A DNA stretch of 64,000 nucleotides from CAVRTM01 sp963696105 (GTDB taxonomy: Bacteria; Actinomycetota; Actinomycetes; Actinomycetales; Dermatophilaceae), in NCBI GenBank assembly GCA_963696105.1, contig CAVOIP010000005.1, positions 1,612,001 through 1,676,000 of the forward strand, in the 5' to 3' direction. This document shows positions 17,554 to 26,051 of this stretch, one piece after another. A program made the position numbers and the translations under genes. The notes under the pieces were generated by a model, which was given only the letters and a program-made list of their open reading frames with translations, did not search any database and was not told the origin of the DNA. How positions within the stretch are numbered: position 1 is the stretch's first letter; each line of letters starts with the position of its first letter.

Positions 17554-17587
17554 GCCCGGCCGGCCGCGACCCCGCGGCCGGCCGGGC
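17554..17587 (+). terminator. intra-operon hairpin malE-malF
   Basis: A perfect 14-bp GC stem (GCCCGGCCGGCCGC and its complement) around a GACCCC loop lies in the 119-bp gap between malE and malF. It may act as attenuator or mRNA stabiliser that keeps the binding protein in excess over the permease. Confidence 0.6.
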
Positions 17588-17659
17588 ACCCCACGGCGCC
17601 GGGTCCATCCGCGCAGCCACCGACCAGCACCCCCGTCGCCGCACGTCCCGGAGGAACCC

Positions 17660-19264
17660 ATGACGCAGACTGACGTCGCGTCCACCCAGCGCCAGGCCCA
17701 GGATGAGGACCAGGACCAGCGCTCCCGACCGCCACGCCCCTGGGCGGGCATCCTCAAGTGGGCGCTGCTGCTGGTCGTCGTCGCCGTCGCAGGGCTGCTG
17801 ATCCAGCGCCTGCTCGACCAGGGCCTGTGGCTCGCCGTGGTCGGCGTGGCCTTCGTGGCGATGGCCATCGTCGTCGTCTACGGGGTGCGCCGGGCCGTCC
17901 CGATGAAGTACCTCATGCCGGGGCTGCTCCTCCTCCTTGCCCTGCAGGTGTGGCCGATCGTCTACACCGTCGCCACGGCGTTCACGAACTACGGCGACGG
18001 GCACCGGATCAGCAAGCAGGAGAGCGTCGACTCCATCATCGCCAACTCCGTGCGGGAGGTGCCCGGGACCAAGCGGTACAAGCTGTCGGTCGCTGTGAAG
18101 AAGGGCAGCGACGTCGCGACAGCCCCGACGGTGTTCCTGCTCACGAACGCCTCCGGCGCCATGTCGGTCGGGGACGTCAAGGGCCTCGAGCCCCTGTCGG
18201 CCGACGGCGTGCAGAAGACGCCCTTGGGCAAGATCACCACGGCGCCCGGATACACCATCCTCAGCGCACGCGAGGTCAACGCCCGCAAGGACCTCGACAC
18301 GTTCGCCGTGCCGACACCCGACGGCGGCGGCATCAAGAGCGTGGGGTTGAGCGAGGCGTTCGAGGGCAAGCCGACCGTCTCCTATGACAAGGCGACCGAC
18401 ACCCTGAAGGACACCGCCACCGGGAAGACGTACGTCGCCAGGAACGCGCAGTGGGTGCCCCGGGACGGCCAGGGTGAGGCGTTCGCCCAGGGCTGGAAGG
18501 AGGGCGTGGGAGCCAAGAACTTCACCCGCGTGCTGACCGACTCCACCCTGCGCGACGGCTTCGTCAAGATCTTCCTCTGGAACATGTTCTTCGCGGTGTT
18601 CTCCGTCGTGTCGACGTTCCTGCTCGGCATGCTCCTCGCGCTGCTGCTCAACGACGACCGGGTCAAGGGCAAGGCGTTCTACCGGTCGCTCCTGATCCTT
18701 CCCTACGCCATGCCGACGTTCATCACGTCGCTGGTCTGGGCCTCGATGTTCAACCAGGACTTCGGCCTCATCAACAGCTACACCGGTCTCACCGTCGACT
18801 GGCTCGGGAACCCGTGGGCGGCCAAGGCCGCCATCCTCATCACCAACCTGTGGCTGGGCTTCCCCTACATGTTCATCGTCTGCACCGGTGCGCTGCAGTC
18901 GATCCCGGGCGACGTGCGGGAGGCCGCGAAGATCGACGGCGCCAACGCCTTCCGCACGCTGCGGTCGATCACCATGCCGCTGCTGCTCGTCGCGGTGGCG
19001 CCGCTCCTCATCGCCTCCTTCGCCTTCAACTTCAACAACTTCACCCTGATCTACCTGCTCACCGGTGGCGGCCCCTTCGACGCGGGCAACACCTCGATCG
19101 GCTCGAGCGACCTGCTGATCACCTACGCCTACCGACTGGCCTTCAGCGGCACGACGCCGAACTATGGGTTCGCCGCTGCCGTCTCGATCTTCATCTTCGC
19201 GATCGTCGCCGTGCTGAGCTACTCGGGGTTCCGCCGGACCAAGTCCCTGGAAGAGGTGAACTGA
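17660..19264 (+). CDS. malF: maltose ABC transporter permease MalF
   Basis: A 534-residue permease with an N-terminal helical hairpin, a third helix, and a large extracytoplasmic loop of about 190 residues (roughly 110-290, the P2 loop that contacts MalE), then the BPD-transporter domain. The cytoplasmic EAA loop reads REAAKIDGANAFRTLRSITMP, the contact site for the ATPase. Its length and P2 loop identify MalF rather than a generic sugar permease. GGAGGA precedes the ATG. malG follows with overlapping stop and start. Confidence 0.92.
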   Translation: MTQTDVASTQRQAQDEDQDQRSRPPRPWAGILKWALLLVVVAVAGLLIQRLLDQGLWLAVVGVAFVAMAIVVVYGVRRAVPMKYLMPGLLLLLALQVWPIVYTVATAFTNYGDGHRISKQESVDSIIANSVREVPGTKRYKLSVAVKKGSDVATAPTVFLLTNASGAMSVGDVKGLEPLSADGVQKTPLGKITTAPGYTILSAREVNARKDLDTFAVPTPDGGGIKSVGLSEAFEGKPTVSYDKATDTLKDTATGKTYVARNAQWVPRDGQGEAFAQGWKEGVGAKNFTRVLTDSTLRDGFVKIFLWNMFFAVFSVVSTFLLGMLLALLLNDDRVKGKAFYRSLLILPYAMPTFITSLVWASMFNQDFGLINSYTGLTVDWLGNPWAAKAAILITNLWLGFPYMFIVCTGALQSIPGDVREAAKIDGANAFRTLRSITMPLLLVAVAPLLIASFAFNFNNFTLIYLLTGGGPFDAGNTSIGSSDLLITYAYRLAFSGTTPNYGFAAAVSIFIFAIVAVLSYSGFRRTKSLEEVN

Positions 19265-20199
19265 TGTCGGAGGTCTCGCAGCGCGAGAGCGTGGTGCTCC
19301 CCACCAGCGAGGTGGCGGCCGGTACGCCGAACCCCGTTGCGCCGCGGCGCCGTTCGCGCGGCAGCGGGTCGTGGTGGCGGCACGCGCTCGCCGTCGTGGC
19401 CCTGGTCTGGTCGCTGTTCCCGATCATCTTCATCGTGTCGGCGGCGCTGAACCCCGCCGGCTCGCTTCAGACCAGCGAGCTGCTGCCCACCAGCGTGTCC
19501 TTCTCCAACTTCGGCACGCTCTTCTCGGACACGTCGCGGCCCTATGCCTCCTGGTACCGGAACTCGCTGCTGATCGCCGGCGTCGGGGCGTTGTGCTCGG
19601 TCTTCATCGGCTCGTGCGCCGCCTACGCCTTCTCCCGGCTGCGGTTCGCCGGCCGGCGGCCCGGGCTGCTCGCCCTGTTGCTGCTGCAGATGTTCCCCGC
19701 GCTGTTGGCGTTCGTCGCGCTCTACGTCACGTTCGTCGCCGTGGGGGACGTCCTGCCCGCGCTCGGCCTCAACAGCCCCTGGGGCCTGATCCTCGCCTAC
19801 CTCGGTGGCGCGATGGGGTCGAACGTGTGGTTGCTCAAGGGCTACTTCGACACGGTGCCGCGCGAGCTGGACGAGGCCGCCAAGGTCGACGGTGCCTCGC
19901 ACGCCCGCATCTTCTTCAGCATGACGCTGCGCCTGGTCATGCCGATCCTCGTCACCGTGTTCATGGTGTCGTTCGTGGGACTGTTCAGCGAGTTCCTGCT
20001 CGCCAGCATCTTCCTGCGGGACATCGACACCCAGACCCTCGGTGTCGGCCTCTACGGCATGACGATCGGCAAGGAGAAGAACAGCCTGTTCGGCCAGTTC
20101 TCGGCTGGTGCCCTGTTGGCCTCGGTGCCCACGGTGCTGCTCTACCTCGCCTTCCAGAAGCAGCTCGTCGGCGGCCTCACCCAGGGGTCGGTGAAGTGA
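19264..20199 (+). CDS. malG: maltose ABC transporter permease MalG
   Basis: A 311-residue permease with six membrane helices and the EAA loop RELDEAAKVDGASHARIFFSMT. It pairs with MalF in the maltodextrin importer. The C-terminus, FQKQLVGGLTQGSVK, matches the MalG tail that enters the ATPase dimer. The start overlaps the malF stop by one base, and the stop overlaps the GH13 start (GTGA). Confidence 0.92.
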   Translation: MSEVSQRESVVLPTSEVAAGTPNPVAPRRRSRGSGSWWRHALAVVALVWSLFPIIFIVSAALNPAGSLQTSELLPTSVSFSNFGTLFSDTSRPYASWYRNSLLIAGVGALCSVFIGSCAAYAFSRLRFAGRRPGLLALLLLQMFPALLAFVALYVTFVAVGDVLPALGLNSPWGLILAYLGGAMGSNVWLLKGYFDTVPRELDEAAKVDGASHARIFFSMTLRLVMPILVTVFMVSFVGLFSEFLLASIFLRDIDTQTLGVGLYGMTIGKEKNSLFGQFSAGALLASVPTVLLYLAFQKQLVGGLTQGSVK

Positions 20200-22025
20200 C
20201 CGGAGCCGCTCCGGACCTGCTGGCCCTGCCCCACCACGACGGCTCGGCGCTCTACGTCTCGAACCCGTACCCCGCGCCGGGTGACACGGTGCGGGTCCTC
20301 GTCCGTGTCCCGCACGAGTCCGAGGTGACGGCGGTGCACCTGCGCACGGCGCCCGATGCCGAGCAGCAGTTCAGCGCGGCGGTGGTGGACCGGCGCACTG
20401 ACACCGACACCTGGTGGAGCGCCGAGCTGACCTGCCACAACCCGGTCACCGGCTACCGCTTCCTCCTGGAGGGCGGCGCGACGTCGTACGCGTGGCTGAA
20501 CGGCACGGGGCTGCACCTGCGGGACGTGCCGGACGCGGCCGACTTCCGGCTCGTGACGTACGACGCGCCGCCCGCCTGGGCGCTGGATGCGGTGGTCTAC
20601 CAGGTCTTCCCGGACCGCTTCGCGAAGTCGCAGGACCGTCCGGTGCCGGACTGGGCCGTGCCCGCCGGCTGGGAGGACCCGGTGACGTCCCGGCGCGGCG
20701 AGATGGGGCGACAGCTGTACGGCGGTGACCTCGACGGGATCGCCGCCCACCTGGACCACATCGAGTCCCTCGGTGCGACGGTGGTCTACCTGACGCCGTT
20801 CTTCCCCTCCCGGTCCAACCACCGCTACGACGCGTCCAGCTTCGACACGGTCGACCCGCTGCTCGGCGGCGACGAGGCCCTCGCACGGCTGGTCGACGCC
20901 TGCCACGCGCGCGGGCTGCGCGTGATGGGCGACTTCACGACCAACCACACCGGCGCCGGCCACGAGTGGTTCCGACGGGCCCAGGACGACCCCGACAGCG
21001 ACGAGCGCGCCTTCTACCTCTACGAGGACGGCCGCTACGTCGCGTGGCTGGGGGTGCCGTCGCTGCCCAAGCTCAACTACGACAGCTCGGAGCTGCGCCG
21101 ACGCGTCTTCGACGACCCGGGGGGTGTGGTGCGCCGGTGGCTCACCGGCCCCAGCGGCCTGGACGGATGGCGGGTCGACGTCGCGAACATGACCGGCCGT
21201 TACAAGGAGCAGGACCACAACCACGAGGTCGCGCAGCTGATGCGCGCCGCGATCAAGGAGGTGCGGCCCGACGCGCTGCTCGTCGGCGAGCACGTGCACG
21301 ACCACAGCGGGGACGCGCTGGGGGACGGGTGGCACGGCGTCATGAACTACGCAGGCTTCACCCGGCCGGTGTGGACGTGGTTGCGGGACAAGGACTTCGC
21401 GCCCAACTTCCTGGGGTCACCCCTGATGGTGCCGCGCCTGGGCGGCTGGTCCGTGCTGGAGACCATGCGCGAGTTCTCCGCGATCGTCCCGTGGCGGACC
21501 GTCCAGCACAGCCTCACCATGGTCGGCTCGCACGACACCACCCGGATCCGGAGCCTGGTGGGGGAGGACGGCCGCGTGGTCGACGTCGCCGCAGGGCTGC
21601 TGATGACGATGCCGGGCATCCCGATGGTCACCTACGGCGACGAGATCGGCATGCTCGGCGAGTTCGGGGAGGACGGCCGACGGCCGATGCCCTGGGACGA
21701 GAGCCAGTGGGACACACGACTGCTGCACGCCTACCGTGGCCTCATCGCGGCCCGCCGGTCGAGCGTGGCGCTCCGGCACGGAGGGCTGCGATGGGTCCAC
21801 GCGGACGAGGACGCCCTGGTCTTCCTGCGGCAGTCGCCGGAGGAGACGGCCCTGGTCCACTGTGCCCGGGCCGCCCATGCCCCCCTGACGATTCCCGCGC
21901 GACGCCTGACGGGAGTCGAGAACGCCCGTAGCGTCTACGGTGCGGAGCTGGAGCAGGAGGCAGGGACGGTGTCCCTGGTGGCCCACCAGCCCCAGGTCAG
22001 CGTGTGGGCGTGGCCCACACTGTGA
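20196..22025 (+). CDS. GH13 maltodextrin glucosidase / neopullulanase-like enzyme
   Basis: A 609-residue glycoside hydrolase family 13 enzyme. An N-terminal beta domain (about 1-120) is followed by the (beta/alpha)8 barrel starting VVYQVFPDRFA. Catalytic residues are nucleophile Asp328 in GWRVDVAN, acid/base Glu365 in LLVGEHVHD and Asp447 in VGSHDT. The N-terminal module places it near cyclomaltodextrinase/neopullulanase. No signal peptide is present, so it acts on imported maltodextrins in the cytoplasm. It is coupled to malG by a GTGA overlap. Confidence 0.9.
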   Translation: MTGAAPDLLALPHHDGSALYVSNPYPAPGDTVRVLVRVPHESEVTAVHLRTAPDAEQQFSAAVVDRRTDTDTWWSAELTCHNPVTGYRFLLEGGATSYAWLNGTGLHLRDVPDAADFRLVTYDAPPAWALDAVVYQVFPDRFAKSQDRPVPDWAVPAGWEDPVTSRRGEMGRQLYGGDLDGIAAHLDHIESLGATVVYLTPFFPSRSNHRYDASSFDTVDPLLGGDEALARLVDACHARGLRVMGDFTTNHTGAGHEWFRRAQDDPDSDERAFYLYEDGRYVAWLGVPSLPKLNYDSSELRRRVFDDPGGVVRRWLTGPSGLDGWRVDVANMTGRYKEQDHNHEVAQLMRAAIKEVRPDALLVGEHVHDHSGDALGDGWHGVMNYAGFTRPVWTWLRDKDFAPNFLGSPLMVPRLGGWSVLETMREFSAIVPWRTVQHSLTMVGSHDTTRIRSLVGEDGRVVDVAAGLLMTMPGIPMVTYGDEIGMLGEFGEDGRRPMPWDESQWDTRLLHAYRGLIAARRSSVALRHGGLRWVHADEDALVFLRQSPEETALVHCARAAHAPLTIPARRLTGVENARSVYGAELEQEAGTVSLVAHQPQVSVWAWPTL

Positions 22026-22059
22026 CCAGCAGACACTCACGGGAGCAGAGGTGCCAGCC

Positions 22060-23166
22060 ATGAAGGCGCGGTTGTCGGACATCGCCCAGCACGCCGATGT
22101 CAGCGAGGCGACGGTCAGTCGCGTCCTGAACGGCAAGCCGGGGGTCGCGGACGCCACGCGGCAGGCGGTCCTCACCTCGCTCGACGTCCTGGGATACGAC
22201 CGGCCGAGCCGGCTGCGCCGCAAGAGCGCCGGCCTGGTCGGGCTGGTGACCCCGGAGCTGACCAACCCGATCTTCCCGGCGTTCGCCCAGGTGATCGAGA
22301 CCGCGCTCGCCCGCAGCGGTTACACCCCCGTGCTGTGCACCCAGACACCGGGCGGGGTGCACGAGGACGACTACGTCCAGATGCTGCTGGACCGCAGCGT
22401 CGCCGGCATCATCTACGTCAGCGGGCTGCACGCCGACACCACGACCGACCCCGACCGCTACGTCGCCCTCCGCGACCGCGGGCTGCCGATCGTCCTGGTC
22501 AACGGCTACATCGAGGGGGTGGACGCCCCGTTCATCTCCAACGACGACGTCGCCTCGATGGACCTGTCGATCGGTCACCTCGTGCAGCTCGGGCACACCA
22601 GCATCGGGCTGGCCGTCGGGCCCGACCGCTACGTGCCGGTCATCCGCAAGATCGCCGGCTTCCGCAACGCCATGGTCACCATGCTCGGCCGGGACGACGT
22701 GGAGGACCTCATCCAGCGCACGATGTTCACCGTCGAGGGCGGTGCCGCCGCGGCCGGCCGGCTGATCGACAAGGGCGCGACTGCCATCGTCTGCGGATCG
22801 GACCTCATGGCGCTCGGCGCGATCCGGGCCGCGCGCCAGCGCGGCCTGGAGGTGCCCCGCGACCTGTCCGTGGTGGGCTATGACGACTCGACCCTCATCG
22901 CCTTCACCGACCCCCCGCTGACCACGGTGCGCCAGAGCGTCCAGGCGATGGGGGAGGCGGCGGTGCGCGCGCTCATCGACGAGATCGCCGGTGAGCCGGC
23001 TCCCCGGGCCGAGTACGTCTTCCGCCCCGAGCTGGTCGTCCGCGGCTCCACGGGCGCCGTGCCCGTGGCGGCCCTGCGGCAGGACCCCCTGCGCGAGGGG
23101 CCCTCGCCGGTCGCGCCGCACGGCGCTCCGGCCGGCCCCGGCCGGTACGGCAGTCAGGCCGTGTGA
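22060..23166 (+). CDS. LacI-family repressor, probable MalR
   Basis: A 368-residue LacI/GalR regulator: HTH and hinge helix at 1-60 (RLSDIAQHADVSEATVSRVLNGKPGV, DRPSRLRRKSAGLVG), then a periplasmic-binding-fold sensor ending DLSVVGYDDSTLIAFTDPPLTTVRQ. The C-terminus is extended by about 30 Pro/Gly-rich residues. It is the last gene of the maltodextrin operon, so it should be induced with it and bind the two GCAAG-CTTGC operators before malE; this link is inference. Its 3' end overlaps otsB by 13 bp tail to tail. GTG 22051 is an alternative start. Confidence 0.88.
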   Translation: MKARLSDIAQHADVSEATVSRVLNGKPGVADATRQAVLTSLDVLGYDRPSRLRRKSAGLVGLVTPELTNPIFPAFAQVIETALARSGYTPVLCTQTPGGVHEDDYVQMLLDRSVAGIIYVSGLHADTTTDPDRYVALRDRGLPIVLVNGYIEGVDAPFISNDDVASMDLSIGHLVQLGHTSIGLAVGPDRYVPVIRKIAGFRNAMVTMLGRDDVEDLIQRTMFTVEGGAAAAGRLIDKGATAIVCGSDLMALGAIRAARQRGLEVPRDLSVVGYDDSTLIAFTDPPLTTVRQSVQAMGEAAVRALIDEIAGEPAPRAEYVFRPELVVRGSTGAVPVAALRQDPLREGPSPVAPHGAPAGPGRYGSQAV

Positions 23167-23944
23167 GACCGCGCGGCGACGAACAGCTCCAGGGTCGCCA
23201 CGACGTCCGCGACGTCCTCCACCCGGTACGCCGCGGCGGTCTCCCCGGGACCCACCTTGACGGTCACGTCGCCCCCGGCCGGGTCCAGCGCCTCGAAGGC
23301 GCGCTCGTCGGTCACGTCGTCGCCGAGGTAGAGCGTGGCTGCGGCGCCACGCCGGCCGGCGAGGTCGACCAGGGCCGTGCCCTTGTTCGTGGCCAGCACC
23401 GCCAGCTCGACGACCTGCTTGCCCGGCATGAGGTGGACCGCCTCGTGGCGGACCGCCATCGCCGCGGCATCCTCCAGTGCGGCCGCCGCGGCCGCGGGCT
23501 CCAGGCCACGGGTGTGCACCGCCACCGACGGCCGGCTTCTGCTCGATGCGGGCCCCCGGGTGCCGGGCCACGACGGCCTCGGCCTCGGCGGTCAGCTGCG
23601 ACAGCAGCTCCGCCTGCTCCGGGCTCAGCAGTGGGGCGTCGTCCTCCGTCGTCCAGGCTCGTGTGCGCGCCGTGGCTGCCGACCAGGACGACCGGCTCCT
23701 GCGGGCCGACTCCGGAGAGCCGGCGCAGGGTGTCCACGTCGCGACCGGAGACCAGGGCCACCGTGACGCCGGGCAGCGCCGCGGCCGCCCGCAGCGCCTC
23801 CATCCCGCCGTCGGTGGCACGGGCCGTGGTCGGGTCGGTGACCAGCGGTGCCAGCGTGCCGTCGAAGTCGGTGCCCACCAGCACCCGGGGGCGCTCGGCC
23901 AGCGAGCGGACGGCGGCGGCGAGGTCCTGCGCCAGCGCGCTCAC
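23154..23944 (-). pseudogene. otsB: trehalose-6-phosphate phosphatase OtsB, two frameshifts
   Basis: Three frames together give a full HAD-type trehalose phosphatase. Frame 1 holds LVGTDFDGTLAPLVTDP and VALVSGRDVDTLRRL; after an apparent extra base near 23647 the next frame reads EDDAPLLSPEQAELLSQL and IEQKP; after another near 23529 the last frame reads AVHTRGLEPAAAAA, then YLGDDVTDERAF. Each shift fits one inserted base. The catalytic Asp pair and the C-terminal GDDVTDE are preserved, so the gene is either recently broken or misread. Start GTG 23944 overlaps the otsA stop. OtsB would release trehalose from trehalose-6-phosphate. Confidence 0.85.
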
Positions 23945-25472
23945 GGCTGGACGGACTCGGCGGCCAGGTCGGCCACCGCCCGGTTCTCGAGGTCCTGACG
24001 GGCCCCGGCCTGCTCCGCCTGCTCCTGCTGCCGCTGCTGGCGGTGCGGCTTGCGGGGCGCGATCGCCAGGGCCTCGAGGTAGCGCTCCGCCCACCGCTGC
24101 ACGTCATGGTCGGCCACCCGGCGCCGCAGCGCCTTCATCCGCCGCCGTCGCTCCGGGGCGGGTGTGTTGATGGCGTACATGATCGTCTGCTTGAGGCCGG
24201 CGATGTCGTGCGGGTTGCAGACGAAGGACTGGTGCAGCTCGTGCCAGGCGCCGGCGAACTCGGAGAGGACCAGCGCACCGCCCAGGTCGGTGCGACAGGC
24301 GACGTACTCCTTGGCAACGAGGTTCATGCCGTCGCGCAGCGGCGTGACCAGCATGACGTCGGCCGCGAGGAACAGTGCCGCCATCTCCTCCCGGCCGTAG
24401 CCGTGGTGGAGGTACTGCACGGCCGGCGACCCGATGTCGGAGTACTCCCCGTTCATCCGCCCGACCGTCGTCTCGACCTCCTGGCGCAGCTGGCGGTAGG
24501 CCTCCACCCGCTCGCGGCTCGGGGTCGCGACCTGCACCAGCACCGTGTCCGGCGGCGCGATCTCCTTGTCGTGCAGCAGCTCCTCGTAGGCCTTCAGCCG
24601 GTGCCGGATGCCCTTGGTGTAGTCGAGCCGGTCGACCCCGAGCATCAGGACCCGCGGGTTGCCCAGCGACTCGCGGATCTCCCTGGAGCGCGCGATGACC
24701 GCGGGGTCGCGGGCGAGCTGGTCCAGGCCATGGAAGTCCACCGAGATCGGGATGGCGCTCGCGCGGACGGTGCGCTCCTGGGCGCCGGAGCCGTGCGGGG
24801 TGAACACGACGGTGTCACCCTTGGTGGTCATGCCGAGCAGCCGGCGGCAGGCGCGCAGGAAGTTCTCGGCGTCGGCGGTGCGCTGGAAGCCCAGGAAGTC
24901 GGCGCCCAGCAGCCCCTCGACCACGGCACGTCGCCAGGGAGCTGGGCGAACAGCTCGACCGGCGGGAAGGGGATGTGGTTGAACCAGCCGATGCGCACGT
25001 CCGGGCGCAGCTCGCGCACCATGGCCGGCACCAGCTGCAGCTGGTAGTCGTGCACCCACACGGTGCCGCCGGGGGAGACGACCTTGGCGACGGCCTCGGC
25101 GAACCGGCGGTTGACGTCGCGGTAGGTGTTCCACCAGGCCCGGTGGAACGTCGCCGGGACGATGACGTCGTGGTAGATGGGCCAGAGGGTGTCGTTGCTG
25201 AAGCCCTCGTAGTACCGGCTCACCTCACCCTCGGAGAGCGGCACCGGCGCGAGGTACATGTTGTCCTGCTCGAACGGCTCGGGGGCGTCGCCGGGCTCGC
25301 CGGCCCAGCCGACCCAGGCGCCCTCCCTGCCGCGCATGACCGACTCCATCGCCGTGACGAGGCCGCCCGGACTGCGTCGCCAGGTCGACTCGCCGTCGGG
25401 GCCGACCACGCGGTCCACCGGCAGGCGGTTGGCCGCGATGACCAGATCGAACGTCGGGGAGGACGTGCTCAC
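23941..25472 (-). pseudogene. otsA: trehalose-6-phosphate synthase OtsA, one frameshift
   Basis: The gene encodes a GT20 synthase of about 510 residues that joins UDP-glucose and glucose-6-phosphate. The first part has FDLVIAANRLPVDR, GGLVTAMESVMRG, WVHDYQLQLVPAMVRELRPD and FNHIPFPPVELFAQLP; the frame then breaks near 24937, where one base seems missing in a C-run, and continues as WRRAVVEGLLGADFLGFQ, LGVDRLDYTKGI and LVTPLRDGMNLVAKEYVAC. All conserved blocks survive across the break. GTG 25472 has AGGAG about 10 nt upstream. A Gln/Arg/Ala-rich tail ends the protein. Confidence 0.88.
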
Positions 25473-25562
25473 ACCTATCAACTCCTGCGTCGGGGACGAT
25501 GCCACCCTACGGTGCAGCGACGTGCCCACTGCCATCCCTAGCGGGTGGCGCACCCGGCGCAC

Positions 25563-25568
25563 TACCTT
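25563..25568 (+). promoter_or_regulatory. -10 element of leaderless CBS gene
   Basis: TACCTT ends 6 nt before the ATG at 25575. Confidence 0.5.
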
Positions 25569-25574
25569 CGTTGC

Positions 25575-26006
25575 ATGCGCATCTCTGACGTGATCCGTCG
25601 CAAGGGTGACCTGGTCCTGACCGTGCGCAGCGATGACACGGTCCGGCACCTGCTCGCGGTGCTCGACGAGCACCGCATCGGCGCCGTGGTCGTGAGCGAC
25701 GACGGCGGCGCCACCGTGACGGGGATCGTGAGCGAGCGCGACGTCGTGCGCCACCTGCACTTCGACGGGGCCGCGGTGCTGGACCTCCTCGTCGCCCAGA
25801 TCATGACCAGCGACGTGACCACGTGCACGCCGCAGGACGGTCTCGAGGACCTGGCCCGGACCATGACGGACCAGCGGGTGCGGCACGTCCCGGTGGTCGT
25901 GGACGGCCGGCTGCGCGCCATCGTCAGCATCGGCGACATCGTCAAGCACCGGATCGACGAGCTGCAGGCCGAGCGGGACCAGCTGGTGGGCTACATCCAG
26001 CAGTAG
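25575..26006 (+). CDS. CBS-pair domain protein
   Basis: The 143-residue protein consists of two CBS motifs: SDDTVRHLLAVLDEHRIGAVVVSDDG with GIVSERDVVRHL, and CTPQDGLEDLARTMTDQRVRHVPVVVDGRLRAIVSIGDIVKHRI. CBS pairs sense adenosyl ligands such as AMP or ATP. There is no catalytic domain, so it is a stand-alone sensor like mycobacterial hypoxia-responsive CBS proteins; the partner is unknown. It starts 6 nt after TACCTT, so the transcript is probably leaderless. Confidence 0.88.
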   Translation: MRISDVIRRKGDLVLTVRSDDTVRHLLAVLDEHRIGAVVVSDDGGATVTGIVSERDVVRHLHFDGAAVLDLLVAQIMTSDVTTCTPQDGLEDLARTMTDQRVRHVPVVVDGRLRAIVSIGDIVKHRIDELQAERDQLVGYIQQ

Positions 26007-26039
26007 CCGCGCCTGGAGGACCTTCCCAGCCGCACGGCA

Positions 26040-26045
26040 TACCGT
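26040..26045 (+). promoter_or_regulatory. -10 element of leaderless kinase gene
   Basis: TACCGT ends 6 nt before the ATG at 26052, which favours that ATG over the one at 26091. Confidence 0.5.
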
Positions 26046-26051
26046 GGGGCC

